A DNA stretch of 64,000 nucleotides, taken from NCBI RefSeq assembly GCF_017310505.1, contig NZ_CP065957.1, positions 2,108,001 through 2,172,000 on the forward strand, read 5' to 3'. Source of the stretch: Methylacidiphilum caldifontis (GTDB lineage: Bacteria; Verrucomicrobiota; Verrucomicrobiia; Methylacidiphilales; Methylacidiphilaceae). Positions 53,096-62,474 of this stretch are shown in pieces. The translations under genes were made by a program, and so were the position numbers. Under the pieces are notes generated by a model. That model was not told where the DNA came from. It did not search any database and saw only the letters and a list, made by a program, of their open reading frames with translations. The first letter of the stretch is position 1. Each line of letters opens with the position of its first letter.

Positions 53096-54664
53096 ATGGC
53101 AAGCCCAAAAACCAGCCGATCAGTAGTGCCCGTTTCTGTTCCAAAAATCAATCCTACGGCTGTTGTCATTTTTGGAGCGACAGGTGATTTAACACAAAGA
53201 AAAATCATACCTGCTTTATATCATCTTCGGTTACATAATCGACTTCCCGAGCACTTTGTCATTATCGGTTTTGCTAGGAGGCCTTATGGTGAAAAAGAGT
53301 TTCGAATGCTTTTAAAGCAGGCCTTAGAGGATTTCTCCCATACCCATCCGATTGATCAGGAAGTTTGGCATTGGTTAGAAAAGAACATATATTACTTGCA
53401 AGGGGATCTAGCAAATCCTGAAGATTATATTAAACTGGCTCGCCTTCTAGAGACTTTGCCTGAAGCTAAATATTACAGAGCAAATCATCTTTTTTATCTG
53501 GCGACGGCTCCTAAGTATTTTCCTGTTGTAGCTGAGAATCTAGCCAAAGCGGGGCTCAACCCTCAAGCGGGTGAGTTGGAACAAAGACGGCTCATTGTAG
53601 AAAAACCTTTTGGAACAGATTTAAATTCGGCTAGAGAACTCAATGCTATTCTTCAAAAATATTTTCCAGAAAAAAGTATTTATCGTATCGATCATTACCT
53701 AGGTAAAGAAACGGTACAAAATCTTCTCTACTTTAGGTTTGGCAACTCTATATTTGAGCCCTTGTGGGATCGTAAGTATATCGATCATATTCAAATCACG
53801 GTTGCTGAAACTCAGACCATTGGGAGTCGCGGGGAGTACTATGATGCCGCTGGAGCTTCTCGGGATATGTTACAGAACCATTTGATGCAGCTTTTTAGCC
53901 TCATTGCCATGGAGCCGCCTGCTTCTCTTGAAGCGGAGTCGATCCGGGATGAAAAAGTTAAAGTTTTAAAATCCGTTCCTATTCCTTCTGCTGAGGAATG
54001 GATTCATAATAGCGTTCGTGCTCAATACGGACCAGGAATATTAGGAGGAAAAACAGTTAAAGCTTATAGGGAGGAAGACAAAGTATCCCGAAAATCATTA
54101 ACAGAAACCTATGTGTGCGTAAAACTGGAGGTGGATAATTGGAGATGGAGTGGCGTCCCTTTTTATTTAAGAACAGGAAAGGCATTAGCAAAGCAATTTA
54201 GTGAAATTTGTATTGTTTTTAATCGCCCGCCTTGCGTCTTATTTGCAAATAGTACTAAAAAAGTAGCGAGAAATTGGTTGAAGATTCGCATTCAACCCAA
54301 TGAAGGCATACATCTTCTTTTTAATACTAAGGTACCTAATCAACCTGCTCTGGAAGAAGCAAAAATGGATTTTTACTACCGAAAATATGGTGGTCATTAT
54401 TTCCCAGAAGCCTACGAAAGATTGCTTTTAGATGCTCTAGCGGGAGAATCTACCCTTTTTACCCGTTCTGATGAAGTGGAGTATGCATGGAAAATTATCG
54501 ATGCCTTAAGAAATGCTTGGAATGAGGAGGATTGTGATGCAATTCCTCTGTATGCCCCTGGATCGATGGGCCCTGTTGAAGCTGACGAATTGTTGCGTAG
54601 GGATGGAAGATACTGGGGACCCCCACCCAAAGAAGAAGAAGATATAGGAAATGGAGAAAGTTAA
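53096..54664 (+). CDS. zwf: Glucose-6-phosphate 1-dehydrogenase
   Basis: The enzyme oxidises glucose 6-phosphate to 6-phosphogluconolactone, making NADPH in the oxidative pentose phosphate pathway. The 522-aa protein has the Rossmann nucleotide site VVIFGATGDLTQRKIIPALY, catalytic-site RIDHYLGKETVQNLLYFRF with the active His and Lys, and the substrate segment EKPFGTDLNSARELN. ATG at 53096 is chosen; a TTG 36 bp upstream would add a short leader. It overlaps or abuts pgl, so the first two pathway steps form an operon. Confidence 0.96.
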   Translation: MASPKTSRSVVPVSVPKINPTAVVIFGATGDLTQRKIIPALYHLRLHNRLPEHFVIIGFARRPYGEKEFRMLLKQALEDFSHTHPIDQEVWHWLEKNIYYLQGDLANPEDYIKLARLLETLPEAKYYRANHLFYLATAPKYFPVVAENLAKAGLNPQAGELEQRRLIVEKPFGTDLNSARELNAILQKYFPEKSIYRIDHYLGKETVQNLLYFRFGNSIFEPLWDRKYIDHIQITVAETQTIGSRGEYYDAAGASRDMLQNHLMQLFSLIAMEPPASLEAESIRDEKVKVLKSVPIPSAEEWIHNSVRAQYGPGILGGKTVKAYREEDKVSRKSLTETYVCVKLEVDNWRWSGVPFYLRTGKALAKQFSEICIVFNRPPCVLFANSTKKVARNWLKIRIQPNEGIHLLFNTKVPNQPALEEAKMDFYYRKYGGHYFPEAYERLLLDALAGESTLFTRSDEVEYAWKIIDALRNAWNEEDCDAIPLYAPGSMGPVEADELLRRDGRYWGPPPKEEEDIGNGES

Positions 54665-54680
54665 GCGTTTGACTTGCTTT

Positions 54681-55367
54681 ATGAAGCGGATAGAAACGGT
54701 CATTTTTGAAAAGCAAGAAGCATGGTTGGATTATCTCTGTATTTCTTTTAAGAAAGTTATAGATACTGCGTTGACCAACAAGAGCGTATGCCACATTGCC
54801 TTATCCGGTGGGAGTACGCCTACTCCTTTCTATGAACGGTTATCCAAGGAACATTTGCCCTGGGAAAAAATAGTTTTTTGGCTGGGTGATGAACGTTGGG
54901 TAGATCTTTATGACCCTCAAAGCAACGAAGGAATGATTTTAAGGGCTTTTGGAGAAACTTCTAAAAAAATTCGTTTCTATGGCTGGCACCTGTCTCATGA
55001 CCCTCAACAAGCAGCTTCTCTCTATGAGAAATTAATGATTGAAAAAATGGGTGATCCTCCCCTTTTTGACTTAATTCTTTTGGGTATTGGAGAGGATGGT
55101 CACATAGCTTCCCTTTTCCCAGGCAGTCAAGTCTTAGAAGAGAATAAGAAATATACCTCCATTTCTTTACATCCTTCTGATGGCCAGATCAGAGTAACTT
55201 TTACTTTCCCTTTACTGAATCAGGCCCTTCAGGTATGGTTTTTAGTTTCAGGCAACAGAAAGCAAAAGATTATTGAGGATATCCTTTCATTTCAAACTGA
55301 CGTTCCTGCAGCAAAACTCACTACTCAAAAACAACTGTTGATCTGGCTTAAAGATCATTCCTCTTGA
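54681..55367 (+). CDS. pgl: 6-phosphogluconolactonase
   Basis: Pgl hydrolyses 6-phosphogluconolactone to 6-phosphogluconate. The 228-aa protein shows the SugarP isomerase-like fold with HIALSGGSTPTPFYERL, the VFWLGDERWV active-site segment, and LLGIGEDGHIASLFPGS. ATG at 54681 is preferred because it directly precedes the family N-terminus KRIETVIF; an upstream in-frame ATG (54651) would overlap zwf by 14 bp. It follows zwf in the same operon. Confidence 0.94.
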   Translation: MKRIETVIFEKQEAWLDYLCISFKKVIDTALTNKSVCHIALSGGSTPTPFYERLSKEHLPWEKIVFWLGDERWVDLYDPQSNEGMILRAFGETSKKIRFYGWHLSHDPQQAASLYEKLMIEKMGDPPLFDLILLGIGEDGHIASLFPGSQVLEENKKYTSISLHPSDGQIRVTFTFPLLNQALQVWFLVSGNRKQKIIEDILSFQTDVPAAKLTTQKQLLIWLKDHSS

Positions 55368-55378
55368 TTTAAGTTGTA

Positions 55379-56107
55379 GTGAACAAAAGAAGACAAAACC
55401 CTAAAGGAATAGAAAAAATAGAAAATCTGGGAGCTAAAACATCTAGAGTTTTGTGGCTATATTTTGGAGTTTTAATTTGTTTTTTAAAAGTAGGAGGATG
55501 GAGTGCTGATTTAGAAGACCAACAAGAGGGTCTTTTTGCCAAAGCTTATCAAGATGCCTTGGTAGCCTTCAAAAGACTGGATTTGGATGAAGCACAAAGA
55601 TCAATTTTAAAAGCCCAAGAGCTCAAACCAAAAGATCCAAAAGCTATCGTATTGGCTGCACGGATTTTTTTACAAAAAAAAGAGTACGATAAAGCCGAAA
55701 AAGAGCTTTATAGGGTTTTCAAGTTACAACCCGATTATGGAGCTGCCTACCAATATTTAGGAGAAGTTTTTTATGCTAAGAAGGATTATAAAGAGGCCCT
55801 ATACCGGTTTGAGCAGGCTGCGATGCACGATTCGTCTAGCAAAGAAATCCTTCTTAAAAGAATCTATTGTACGATAGGATTGGGAAGAATGGATGCTGCA
55901 GAAAATTTACTATCCGGTCTAAGTGCTTTTGATGAATCTTCTCCAGGATATTATTTTGCCAAAGCAGCCCTTTGTCGCATGCGTAAAAAGTATAATGAAG
56001 AAAAAAAACTTCTTGATACGGCCCGAATAGTCTATGGCAACGATGCTTTTAGTCAGTATCTTCGTGATTATGAATCCTTGTTTGCCAAAAAAGAAACTTT
56101 AGATTAA
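55379..56107 (+). CDS. TPR-repeat protein of unknown function
   Basis: The 242-aa product contains at least three tetratricopeptide repeats (KAYQDALVAFKRLDLDEAQR; KAIVLAARIFLQKKEYDKAEKEL; AAYQYLGEVFYAKKDYKEALYRFEQA), a scaffold for protein-protein binding. The N-terminus has a basic segment and a weakly hydrophobic stretch (VLWLYFGVLICFLKVGGWSA), which may be a signal or anchor, so it may act outside the cytoplasm. The start is GTG at 55379, 11 bp after pgl. No specific partner can be named. Confidence 0.75.
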   Translation: MNKRRQNPKGIEKIENLGAKTSRVLWLYFGVLICFLKVGGWSADLEDQQEGLFAKAYQDALVAFKRLDLDEAQRSILKAQELKPKDPKAIVLAARIFLQKKEYDKAEKELYRVFKLQPDYGAAYQYLGEVFYAKKDYKEALYRFEQAAMHDSSSKEILLKRIYCTIGLGRMDAAENLLSGLSAFDESSPGYYFAKAALCRMRKKYNEEKKLLDTARIVYGNDAFSQYLRDYESLFAKKETLD

Positions 56108-56136
56108 ATTGTTGGCTTTAAAGAGAAAAGGGAAAA

Positions 56137-56208
56137 GGCGGGGTAGCCAAGTGGTAAGGCCGGGCTCTGCAAAAGCCCTATGCGTGGGTTCGATTCCCAC
56201 CCCCGCCT
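56137..56208 (+). tRNA. tRNA-Cys (GCA anticodon)
   Basis: The 72-nt gene has acceptor GGCGGGG/CCCCGCC, anticodon stem GGGCT/AGCCC with loop CTGCAAA (GCA at 56169-56171), and TpsiC loop GGGTTCGATTCCC. The discriminator is T at 56208, as expected of tRNA-Cys (U73); no CCA is encoded. Confidence 0.96.
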
Positions 56209-56790
56209 CGATTGAATTTTTGACGGACAAGTTACATCTGAAATCAAAAGGGATGTTTAGCTGCTTAACTCTAGAGTTCTTTAATAATTTTGGAGAATGC
56301 CTTAAATAAACTGCTTAAGGATCTTTGAGGTTCTTGAGGAAACATATTGATCTCTTAGTTTTTTAAAGCTTTTCGTGTTGGATTTAAAGACTGATCCAAT
56401 ATGTTTTTTTTCGATGAAAACCAAAAAGTTTTTTTTCAAGAGACTGTGAGAAGCCTAGTTAAAGAAAAAAAATGACAAGTAGAATTTTACGAATACGTTG
56501 GTTTAAAAAGAGGCTATTACTGCAGGCACATCTGTAAGAGATCCCTCTTTGGTTGTGCCTGGAAACTGCCTGGATTTCCTTTGGCCTCTTGTTTTAATTT
56601 GGATGTGCACAGCGCGATACAACAAAGAGCTTCAAATAAGACAGCAGAAGAAAAAAAGGGTCGATACTTAGAAACTTTCTCCTAGAAGAAGATAAAGAAT
56701 TAGAACTTATTATTGAGCTTACTTTGCCATTTGTTTTTTTCGTGACTTTTTTTAATAAAAATTTAACAATGAGTAAAACTTAAATAAAGA
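56209..56790. other. Intergenic region, nothing recognised
   Basis: About 580 bp of AT-rich sequence between tRNA-Cys and the following gene. No frame with a ribosome binding site and domain was found, and no clear terminator follows the tRNA. Some long T and A runs may carry transcription signals. Confidence 0.4.
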
Positions 56791-58323
56791 ATGAGAATAA
56801 GGTTTAATAATCTTCTAAAAAAATCTTCGGTAGAGGGACAAAATAAAAACAGGCTCTCTGACGAAGATGTATTTGATGAAAAAAGGAAGGCTACATCAAA
56901 TAAAAGCGCTTCTTCTATCCGGAAAGGAAAGTGTGTTAATTTTGAGCAATGCGAAGAAGCGGGCAAGGTTATAGAAGTTCCATCAAATGAAGAATTTGTT
57001 TGTCCATCCTGTAATCATCCTCTAGTAGAGATACCCCAAAGAGCTGTTAAGCGTCCTTTATCACCACTCCTATGGAGTGCAGGCGTGGTTCTAAGTCTTC
57101 TTTTAATCATATTTTTTTTAACCCCTTCAATCAATGGTTTATTCAATGGGGGAAATGGATTATTCAGGGCTTTTGAAAGAAAACCATCCTTACTTCAGGC
57201 CGAACAAGCAATAAAAGCCCAACTCCTTAAAGGTTTTGATTTTGTAGACATTAAAGAAAAGAGTGCCATCAAAAACCAAGATGGTAGCTGGACTTTAGCC
57301 TATGATGTGACGGTCCGTCCTTCGACTCCTTTTTATTGGGTGCCTGTAGGACCTGTCCTTTCTGGAAGGGAGCGTCTAGGAGGAGTACCTAAAGATCTCT
57401 ATGATTGGGCAAAATCTCATCTAAAGGAGCTTCTTTTTACTCTGGATCAAGAACCGGGCATGACTTATTACATGGATCAAAAGAGAACGGGCTTCGATCC
57501 GAACCAAGATGTCACTTTTTTGTGGAAAGCTAAAGCCGTTCAACAGCCAGATAAAAGCTGGAAGTTTTTAAATGACCAGAACATCTTTCCTTGGAACCAG
57601 CAACAAGACCTTGTAGTACCCGGTAGCGAAAAAACTGTTTTGCGTAATGGGTATGATCTATCCCTGGCTTTAAGACAAGAAGAAAGCCAATGGACTGACT
57701 ATGTGAATCGTTTAAAGGAAATCGATCAACAGGCAACACAAACCTATAAAGAGGAACTTTCTGGAATATCCGGACCGGGGAGAAAGCCTAAGTTTTTACA
57801 ACCAGGTACGGGCGGGCCCACAACAGCGGGCGAAGGAGCAGGGATAGGCGCAGCTGGCGGTGCACTTATTGGAGGACTAGCTGGAGGAGGTGCGGGGGCT
57901 GGATGGGGTGCTCTTGGTGGAGCTATCCTTGGAGGACTCGGAGGAGGTTATTATTCTTATGAGAAAGAAAAAAGTGCTTACCGTAATAGGGTGGCTGCTT
58001 ATCATGCGGCGATAAGAAGGGCTAAGGCAAGGGCAAGGGAGGAAAAGGAAAAACTTCTTGAACAATATGCCCAAGAACTAAGACAGAATGCTCAAAATCG
58101 AATGCTAGTGCTCTCAGGTTTTAATCCTTCTCCCTATACACTTCAGAGCAATGGTTCAGTTTTCAGTACCACTCCCGCTTATCCTTCTCCTTCTAATGCC
58201 TATCCAACCCCTCCCTTTGTTTCAACCCCTTCTTACCCTGCGAATCCTCAACCATCTGTTCCACAACCAGGAGGATATGTACCGGCTCCAAACCCTGCTG
58301 GATATCCTTCTTCTCATCCATAA
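56791..58323 (+). CDS. Membrane protein with zinc-ribbon-like N-terminus and glycine zipper
   Basis: The 510-aa protein has a cysteine motif C-x5-C...C-x2-C in KCVNFEQC and VCPSCNHPL (residues about 48-80), then one helix (LLWSAGVVLSLLLIIFFLTP). A soluble domain follows (TLAYDVTVRPSTPFYWVPVGPVL; WKAKAVQQPDKSWKF), then a glycine-rich double zipper (GIGAAGGALIGGLAGGGAGA and GWGALGGAILGGLGGGY), a basic coiled coil and a Pro/Ser/Tyr-rich tail. The function is unknown. Glycine zippers often insert in or oligomerise at membranes. ATG at 56791 starts the frame; the upstream 580 bp hold no gene. Confidence 0.7.
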   Translation: MRIRFNNLLKKSSVEGQNKNRLSDEDVFDEKRKATSNKSASSIRKGKCVNFEQCEEAGKVIEVPSNEEFVCPSCNHPLVEIPQRAVKRPLSPLLWSAGVVLSLLLIIFFLTPSINGLFNGGNGLFRAFERKPSLLQAEQAIKAQLLKGFDFVDIKEKSAIKNQDGSWTLAYDVTVRPSTPFYWVPVGPVLSGRERLGGVPKDLYDWAKSHLKELLFTLDQEPGMTYYMDQKRTGFDPNQDVTFLWKAKAVQQPDKSWKFLNDQNIFPWNQQQDLVVPGSEKTVLRNGYDLSLALRQEESQWTDYVNRLKEIDQQATQTYKEELSGISGPGRKPKFLQPGTGGPTTAGEGAGIGAAGGALIGGLAGGGAGAGWGALGGAILGGLGGGYYSYEKEKSAYRNRVAAYHAAIRRAKARAREEKEKLLEQYAQELRQNAQNRMLVLSGFNPSPYTLQSNGSVFSTTPAYPSPSNAYPTPPFVSTPSYPANPQPSVPQPGGYVPAPNPAGYPSSHP

Positions 58324-58336
58324 AGTTTTGCCTTTT

Positions 58337-58353
58337 TGCCCTGTGACAGGGCA
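58337..58353 (+). terminator. Possible terminator hairpin
   Basis: TGCCCTG (58337-58343) and CAGGGCA (58347-58353) form a perfect 7-bp stem with a 3-base loop, 14 bp after the preceding stop. The following tail is only modestly T-rich. Confidence 0.4.
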
Positions 58354-58673
58354 TATCCATTTCTTCCCTTTATTTAGCCTAAACCAAAAAGGATAGAAAA
58401 TTAGAAGTGCATTTATATAAAAAGCAAACGATTTCCTAACTCAGTAAATACTATTTTTGGTCTCTATCTCCTAGGTATATGATCGGATGAAGGGCTTATA
58501 GGGCGAGTATACTTTTAAAGAAAGAAATAGCTGTTTTTATCCGTACCGACTTTGTGAAGAAGCCTCTTTGTTGTTCTTTACAAAAGGTTCTCTTTTTGGT
58601 TTTGACGTAGAAATCCCTGGAGAGAAAGGCCAAGTGATTGGGATAGTACCAAGGAACAACTTAAAAAAAACAG
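58354..58673. other. Intergenic region between convergent genes, nothing clear
   Basis: A plus-strand open frame (58568-58801) begins here but its second half lies antisense to the protoglobin gene and it has no recognisable content. The rest shows no gene or strong signal. Confidence 0.4.
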
Positions 58674-59255
58674 TTATTCTAACTTTTTTGGATCGATATC
58701 TGCAACTTCAATGGCTACAAGTCTATCCAGAAGAGCAAGCTCAGTTCCAGTGGATTGGGCTAAAGCAACGATATAATTATGTAGGAAGCTTTCAGCAATG
58801 AGGGATTCAACCGTGATGGCTAGCCTATGCCAACTGTCCATGAATTCAAAGACTTCATGGGGAGAAAAGTTTGTTGCAAATTCTTTTTGCAGGGTCATTA
58901 AAATCCAACCCCAAATGGAGAGCATCATTGGGTTTTTGACTTTTCTTTTAATATGGATAACTCCAACTGCTGATTGCCAAGACCAATAGCCAAGGTCGAA
59001 TGGGCCCGTTATAGTTTTCTGCCACCAATGTTGTAAATCGGGTTCACGTAAGGGTCTTTCTCCAGCTTTGAAAATAGTCTGAGTGGTTGGGTATTCAAAA
59101 AGAACATCATAGAATCCTTTTACGACTTTTTCTGCAATTCTTTCATGAAAAGGTTTTAATCTTTGAAAAACCGATTCATCATGGGAGTTAAACCTTAATT
59201 GGGTTGGAATCATCTCAAGAATGGACTGGGTCAGTTCTTTAAGATTAGTATTCAT
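58674..59255 (-). CDS. Protoglobin-type haem protein
   Basis: The 193-aa product resembles single-domain protoglobins and the globin part of globin-coupled sensors. It begins with helices (FNSHDESVFQRLKPFHERIAEKVVKGFYDVL), has DLQHWWQKTITGPFDLGYWSW, and a likely proximal haem His in AVGVIHIKRKV. No sensor output domain is attached. Such proteins bind O2, CO or NO and may sense or scavenge gases. Related globins are known from Methylacidiphilum. It is on the minus strand, 96 bp downstream of the transhydrogenase operon end. Confidence 0.8.
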   Translation of the reverse strand: MNTNLKELTQSILEMIPTQLRFNSHDESVFQRLKPFHERIAEKVVKGFYDVLFEYPTTQTIFKAGERPLREPDLQHWWQKTITGPFDLGYWSWQSAVGVIHIKRKVKNPMMLSIWGWILMTLQKEFATNFSPHEVFEFMDSWHRLAITVESLIAESFLHNYIVALAQSTGTELALLDRLVAIEVADIDPKKLE

Positions 59256-59350
59256 GGGTGGAGGAGAATAGTGAAAGAAAAATAGGAAAAGAGATGAAAT
59301 TAATCAAGGAAAAAGATTAAGAATATATCAGAAAAACTTAAGAACTCTAT

Positions 59351-60727
59351 TCATTGGGAATTGATCGAAACAACAAGATCATTGAGAACCTTTTTTGCAT
59401 CTCCGAAAAGCATAATCGTTTTGGGTGAATAAAAGAGGTCATTGTCAATTCCTGCAAATCCCGTTGACATACTCCTTTTAATAAAAAGAATCTGTTTAGC
59501 CTTATCAACATCAAGTATGGGCATGCCGTATAAAGGGGATCCAGGATTCTTTCTTGCAGCAGGGTTAGTAATATCATTAGCACCAACAACTAAAACAACA
59601 TCTGTTTCTGGAAAAAGCGGATTAATCTCTTCCATTTCGACAAGCTTATCATAAGGCACGTCAGCTTCAGCCAATAGAACATTCATGTGACCAGGCATTC
59701 TGCCAGCCACTGGATGAATCGCAAATTTGACATCGATACTTTTATTTTCTAAGACATCGGTCAATTCCTTGACCACATGCTGTGCTTGAGCAGCGGCCAT
59801 ACCATATCCAGGGACAATGACGACTTTTTTAGCCGCTTCAAATAAAATAGAAGCTTCTTTAGGAGAAAGGCTTTTGACCACTTTACCATCTCTTGAAGGG
59901 TCAACAACGTCAATGACCTGCCCCATTCCTCCAAAAAGAACATTCGTAAAGGAGCGATTCATCGCCTTACACATCTGAATTGAAAGGATAAGACCGGAAC
60001 TGCCGTCCAAGGCACCAGCAATGATAAGCAACTTGTTGTTAAGTAAGAAGCCCATGAACGAAGAAGAAAGCCCAGCGTAGGCGTTAAGAATCGAGATGAC
60101 TGTTGGCATATCCGCTCCTCCAATAGGCAATACTAAAAGGATTCCAAAGAGGAGCGAAAAAATGATTAAAGAAATGAAAAGCAGGGGATGATAGCCAGCT
60201 TGAAAAATCATATAGGCGCTGAGGAGCAAACAGAAAGCAAAAACTGAAAAACTCACATAATTTCTTCCCGGGTATAGAATAGGTCGAGTAGGGATAATTT
60301 CTTGAAGCTTTCCGAAGGCCAGTAGACTACCCGTAAAAGTCAAAAACCCAAGGAACACCTCTATGGACAAAACAACCAGTTGGGGTAGAGAAAGCTGACT
60401 GGCCTTGAGAAAATATTCAGTTGTTCCTACAAGACCTGCTGCCAAGGCTCCAAATGCATGGGATAGAGCTGTTCTTTGGGGAACAGCCGTCATGGGCATA
60501 AGTACAGCCATGGGGGTACCGATAGAAGCGCCTATGACTATTCCTATGGCTATCCAGAGATAGCCGTGGATATCGGGCTTAAGAAGAGTAGCCACAATTG
60601 CCAATGCCATGCCTGCACTTCCTGCCCAGTTTCCCCAGCGCGATGTTTTGACTTCGCTCATCCATTTAAGGGAAAGAATGAAGAGTGCAGCAGAGCAGAT
60701 GTAAACGAATTGAATGATGTTCTCCAT
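59351..60727 (-). CDS. pntB: NAD(P) transhydrogenase subunit beta
   Basis: PntB is the NADP-binding and membrane part of proton-translocating transhydrogenase, which makes NADPH from NADH at the expense of the proton gradient. The 458-aa protein has about nine membrane helices (VFICSAALFILSLK and following) and a C-terminal dIII domain with VIVPGYGMAAAQAQHVVKEL, HPVAGRMPGHMNVLLAEADVPY, DVVLVVGANDITNPAA. It is preceded by the two alpha genes, 21 bp apart from pntA2. Confidence 0.95.
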   Translation of the reverse strand: MENIIQFVYICSAALFILSLKWMSEVKTSRWGNWAGSAGMALAIVATLLKPDIHGYLWIAIGIVIGASIGTPMAVLMPMTAVPQRTALSHAFGALAAGLVGTTEYFLKASQLSLPQLVVLSIEVFLGFLTFTGSLLAFGKLQEIIPTRPILYPGRNYVSFSVFAFCLLLSAYMIFQAGYHPLLFISLIIFSLLFGILLVLPIGGADMPTVISILNAYAGLSSSFMGFLLNNKLLIIAGALDGSSGLILSIQMCKAMNRSFTNVLFGGMGQVIDVVDPSRDGKVVKSLSPKEASILFEAAKKVVIVPGYGMAAAQAQHVVKELTDVLENKSIDVKFAIHPVAGRMPGHMNVLLAEADVPYDKLVEMEEINPLFPETDVVLVVGANDITNPAARKNPGSPLYGMPILDVDKAKQILFIKRSMSTGFAGIDNDLFYSPKTIMLFGDAKKVLNDLVVSINSQ

Positions 60728-60748
60728 GACCCCTTTCCTCCACCAAGC

Positions 60749-61036
60749 TTATTTGCTTTTCTTGAACATCTTAAGAATTCTATCGGTAATTAAAAAACCC
60801 CCTACAGCATTAATCGAAGAAGATATGATAGCTATAGTGCCTAAAACAATTACCCATGTTTTTTCTCCTTCTCCAGTAAGAGCAAGGGAACCGACTAAAG
60901 AAATCGAAGAGATAGCATTGGTCAAAGACATCAGAGGGGTATGGAGCAGACGTGAAACATTGCGTATTAATTCTAATCCCAAAAATGAGGCTAAAACAAA
61001 GACGTAAAAATCGGTAAGCCAATCACCCAATGTCAT
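60749..61036 (-). CDS. pntA2: NAD(P) transhydrogenase alpha-2 subunit (membrane part)
   Basis: The 95-aa product has about three helices (FYVFVLASFLGLELI; AISSISLVGSLALTGEG; VIVLGTIAIISSSINAVGGFLI) and corresponds to the dII N-terminal helices that are part of PntA in E. coli. Split alpha subunits are common. The gene is 30 bp after pntA1. Confidence 0.92.
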   Translation of the reverse strand: MTLGDWLTDFYVFVLASFLGLELIRNVSRLLHTPLMSLTNAISSISLVGSLALTGEGEKTWVIVLGTIAIISSSINAVGGFLITDRILKMFKKSK

Positions 61037-61065
61037 GGATTAATCCTCCTTTGTGATATAAAAAC

Positions 61066-62214
61066 TTATTCATGTAGTTTTTGGTTCAAGGCACCGAGAA
61101 CTTTCTCATGGACAATTTTCCCTTCTCGAACAACCAATGTATTTTTTATGATTTCATCTTCCCAGTGAATAAATAATTTATTTTCTTTAAAAAAAAGTGA
61201 AAGAAAGGATTGGATATTCTTTGCATAAAATAGACTTGCTTGAGGAGCCATAGAAGAGGGAAGATTTAAGGGGCCATGAATGACAACATGATTGTGAACA
61301 ACCGTTTTCCCAGGGACAGTCAGTTCACAATTTCCTCCCTGTTCTGCGGCAAGGTCAACAATAACAGTGCCCGGTTTCATGTTTTCAACGGCTTCCTTGG
61401 ATATGAGCTTTGGAGCTTTTATTCCTGGAACAAGAGCGGTGGTAATAACGATATCCGCCTTTTTGCATTGATCAATAATAAGCTGGCGTTGCTTAGAATA
61501 GAATGTTTCGGATTGAGCCTTGGCATAACCTGATCGATCTTCAACATCCTGAGCAGTAATGGGTAAATTAACGAATTTAGCACCCAAGCTTTCAACTTGC
61601 TCCTTAGCTATGGGTCTAATGTCATAAGCTTCCACCAAAGCGCCCAGCCTCCTGGCTGTGGCAATGGCCTGTAAGCCAGCAACTCCAGCGCCAATAATAA
61701 AGACCTTACAGGGAGGGATCGTTCCTGCTGGGGTGGTGAGCATCGGCAGGAATTTAGGAAGAGTATGGGCTGCTAGAATAACTGATTTGTAACCAGAAAC
61801 GGTGCTTTGAGAACTTAAGGGATCCATAGACTGTGCCCTACTAATCCTGGGGATGAGATCAAGAGAGAAAGCGGTAAGGTTGCGGGCAGCGATCTGCTTG
61901 ACTAGATCAAGATTTAACAGTGGGTATAATAAGGCTATCAGAATGGAATTTTCAGCGAAATAAGCGATATCTTCTAAGCGAGGAGGATGAATAAGGCAGA
62001 TAATGTTTGCCTTTTTAAGGACATCATAGCCATGAGCTAAAATTTTAGCTCCTTTATCGACATAGGACTCGTCGAAATAGCCTGCACCAGCTCCAGCCCC
62101 AGATTCAATAAAAACCTCTAATCCTAATTTTAAAAAAGAGGGAAGAACTTCAGGGACTATGGCAACCCGATTTTCACCGGGGACTTTTTCTTTAAGAATG
62201 CCAAGGGATGCCAT
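61066..62214 (-). CDS. pntA1: NAD(P) transhydrogenase alpha-1 subunit (NAD-binding domain)
   Basis: The 382-aa protein is the peripheral dI domain that binds NAD(H). It has the RVAIVPEVLPSFLKLGLEVFIESGAGAG start, the Rossmann motif VFIIGAGVAGLQAIATARRLGA, ADIVITTALVPGIKAPKLIS, and VIVDLAAEQGGNCELT. It heads a three-gene operon with pntA2 and pntB. ATG at 62214 has the family N-terminus ASLGILKEKVPGENRVAIVP. The operon gives the cell a second NADPH source besides zwf. Confidence 0.95.
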   Translation of the reverse strand: MASLGILKEKVPGENRVAIVPEVLPSFLKLGLEVFIESGAGAGAGYFDESYVDKGAKILAHGYDVLKKANIICLIHPPRLEDIAYFAENSILIALLYPLLNLDLVKQIAARNLTAFSLDLIPRISRAQSMDPLSSQSTVSGYKSVILAAHTLPKFLPMLTTPAGTIPPCKVFIIGAGVAGLQAIATARRLGALVEAYDIRPIAKEQVESLGAKFVNLPITAQDVEDRSGYAKAQSETFYSKQRQLIIDQCKKADIVITTALVPGIKAPKLISKEAVENMKPGTVIVDLAAEQGGNCELTVPGKTVVHNHVVIHGPLNLPSSMAPQASLFYAKNIQSFLSLFFKENKLFIHWEDEIIKNTLVVREGKIVHEKVLGALNQKLHE

Positions 62215-62474
62215 AATTTTTACTTCTCATTTAATGAAGGAATAGGACACTATTATTTTATCATAAAGAAATCAAGTCTAGATTGCTCTGTTTTTTTCTA
62301 ATCAATTTACTGTTTTTTTTGATCCCTCTTAACGAGTAGTATAAACAAAACTCCATAATAGCTTAAAATTCTATTGTTTCAAAATAAAAGAAATCTTTTA
62401 ATCCTTTGCCCATGTGTTATCTGAGGGAAGGAAAAAAAGATTTAGCTGAAGCGTTTTGAAGTTTTTCTTGATTT

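Noticed and set aside
58568-58801. Plus-strand 77-codon frame
   Set aside because: Its second half is antisense to the protoglobin gene and it has no recognisable content.
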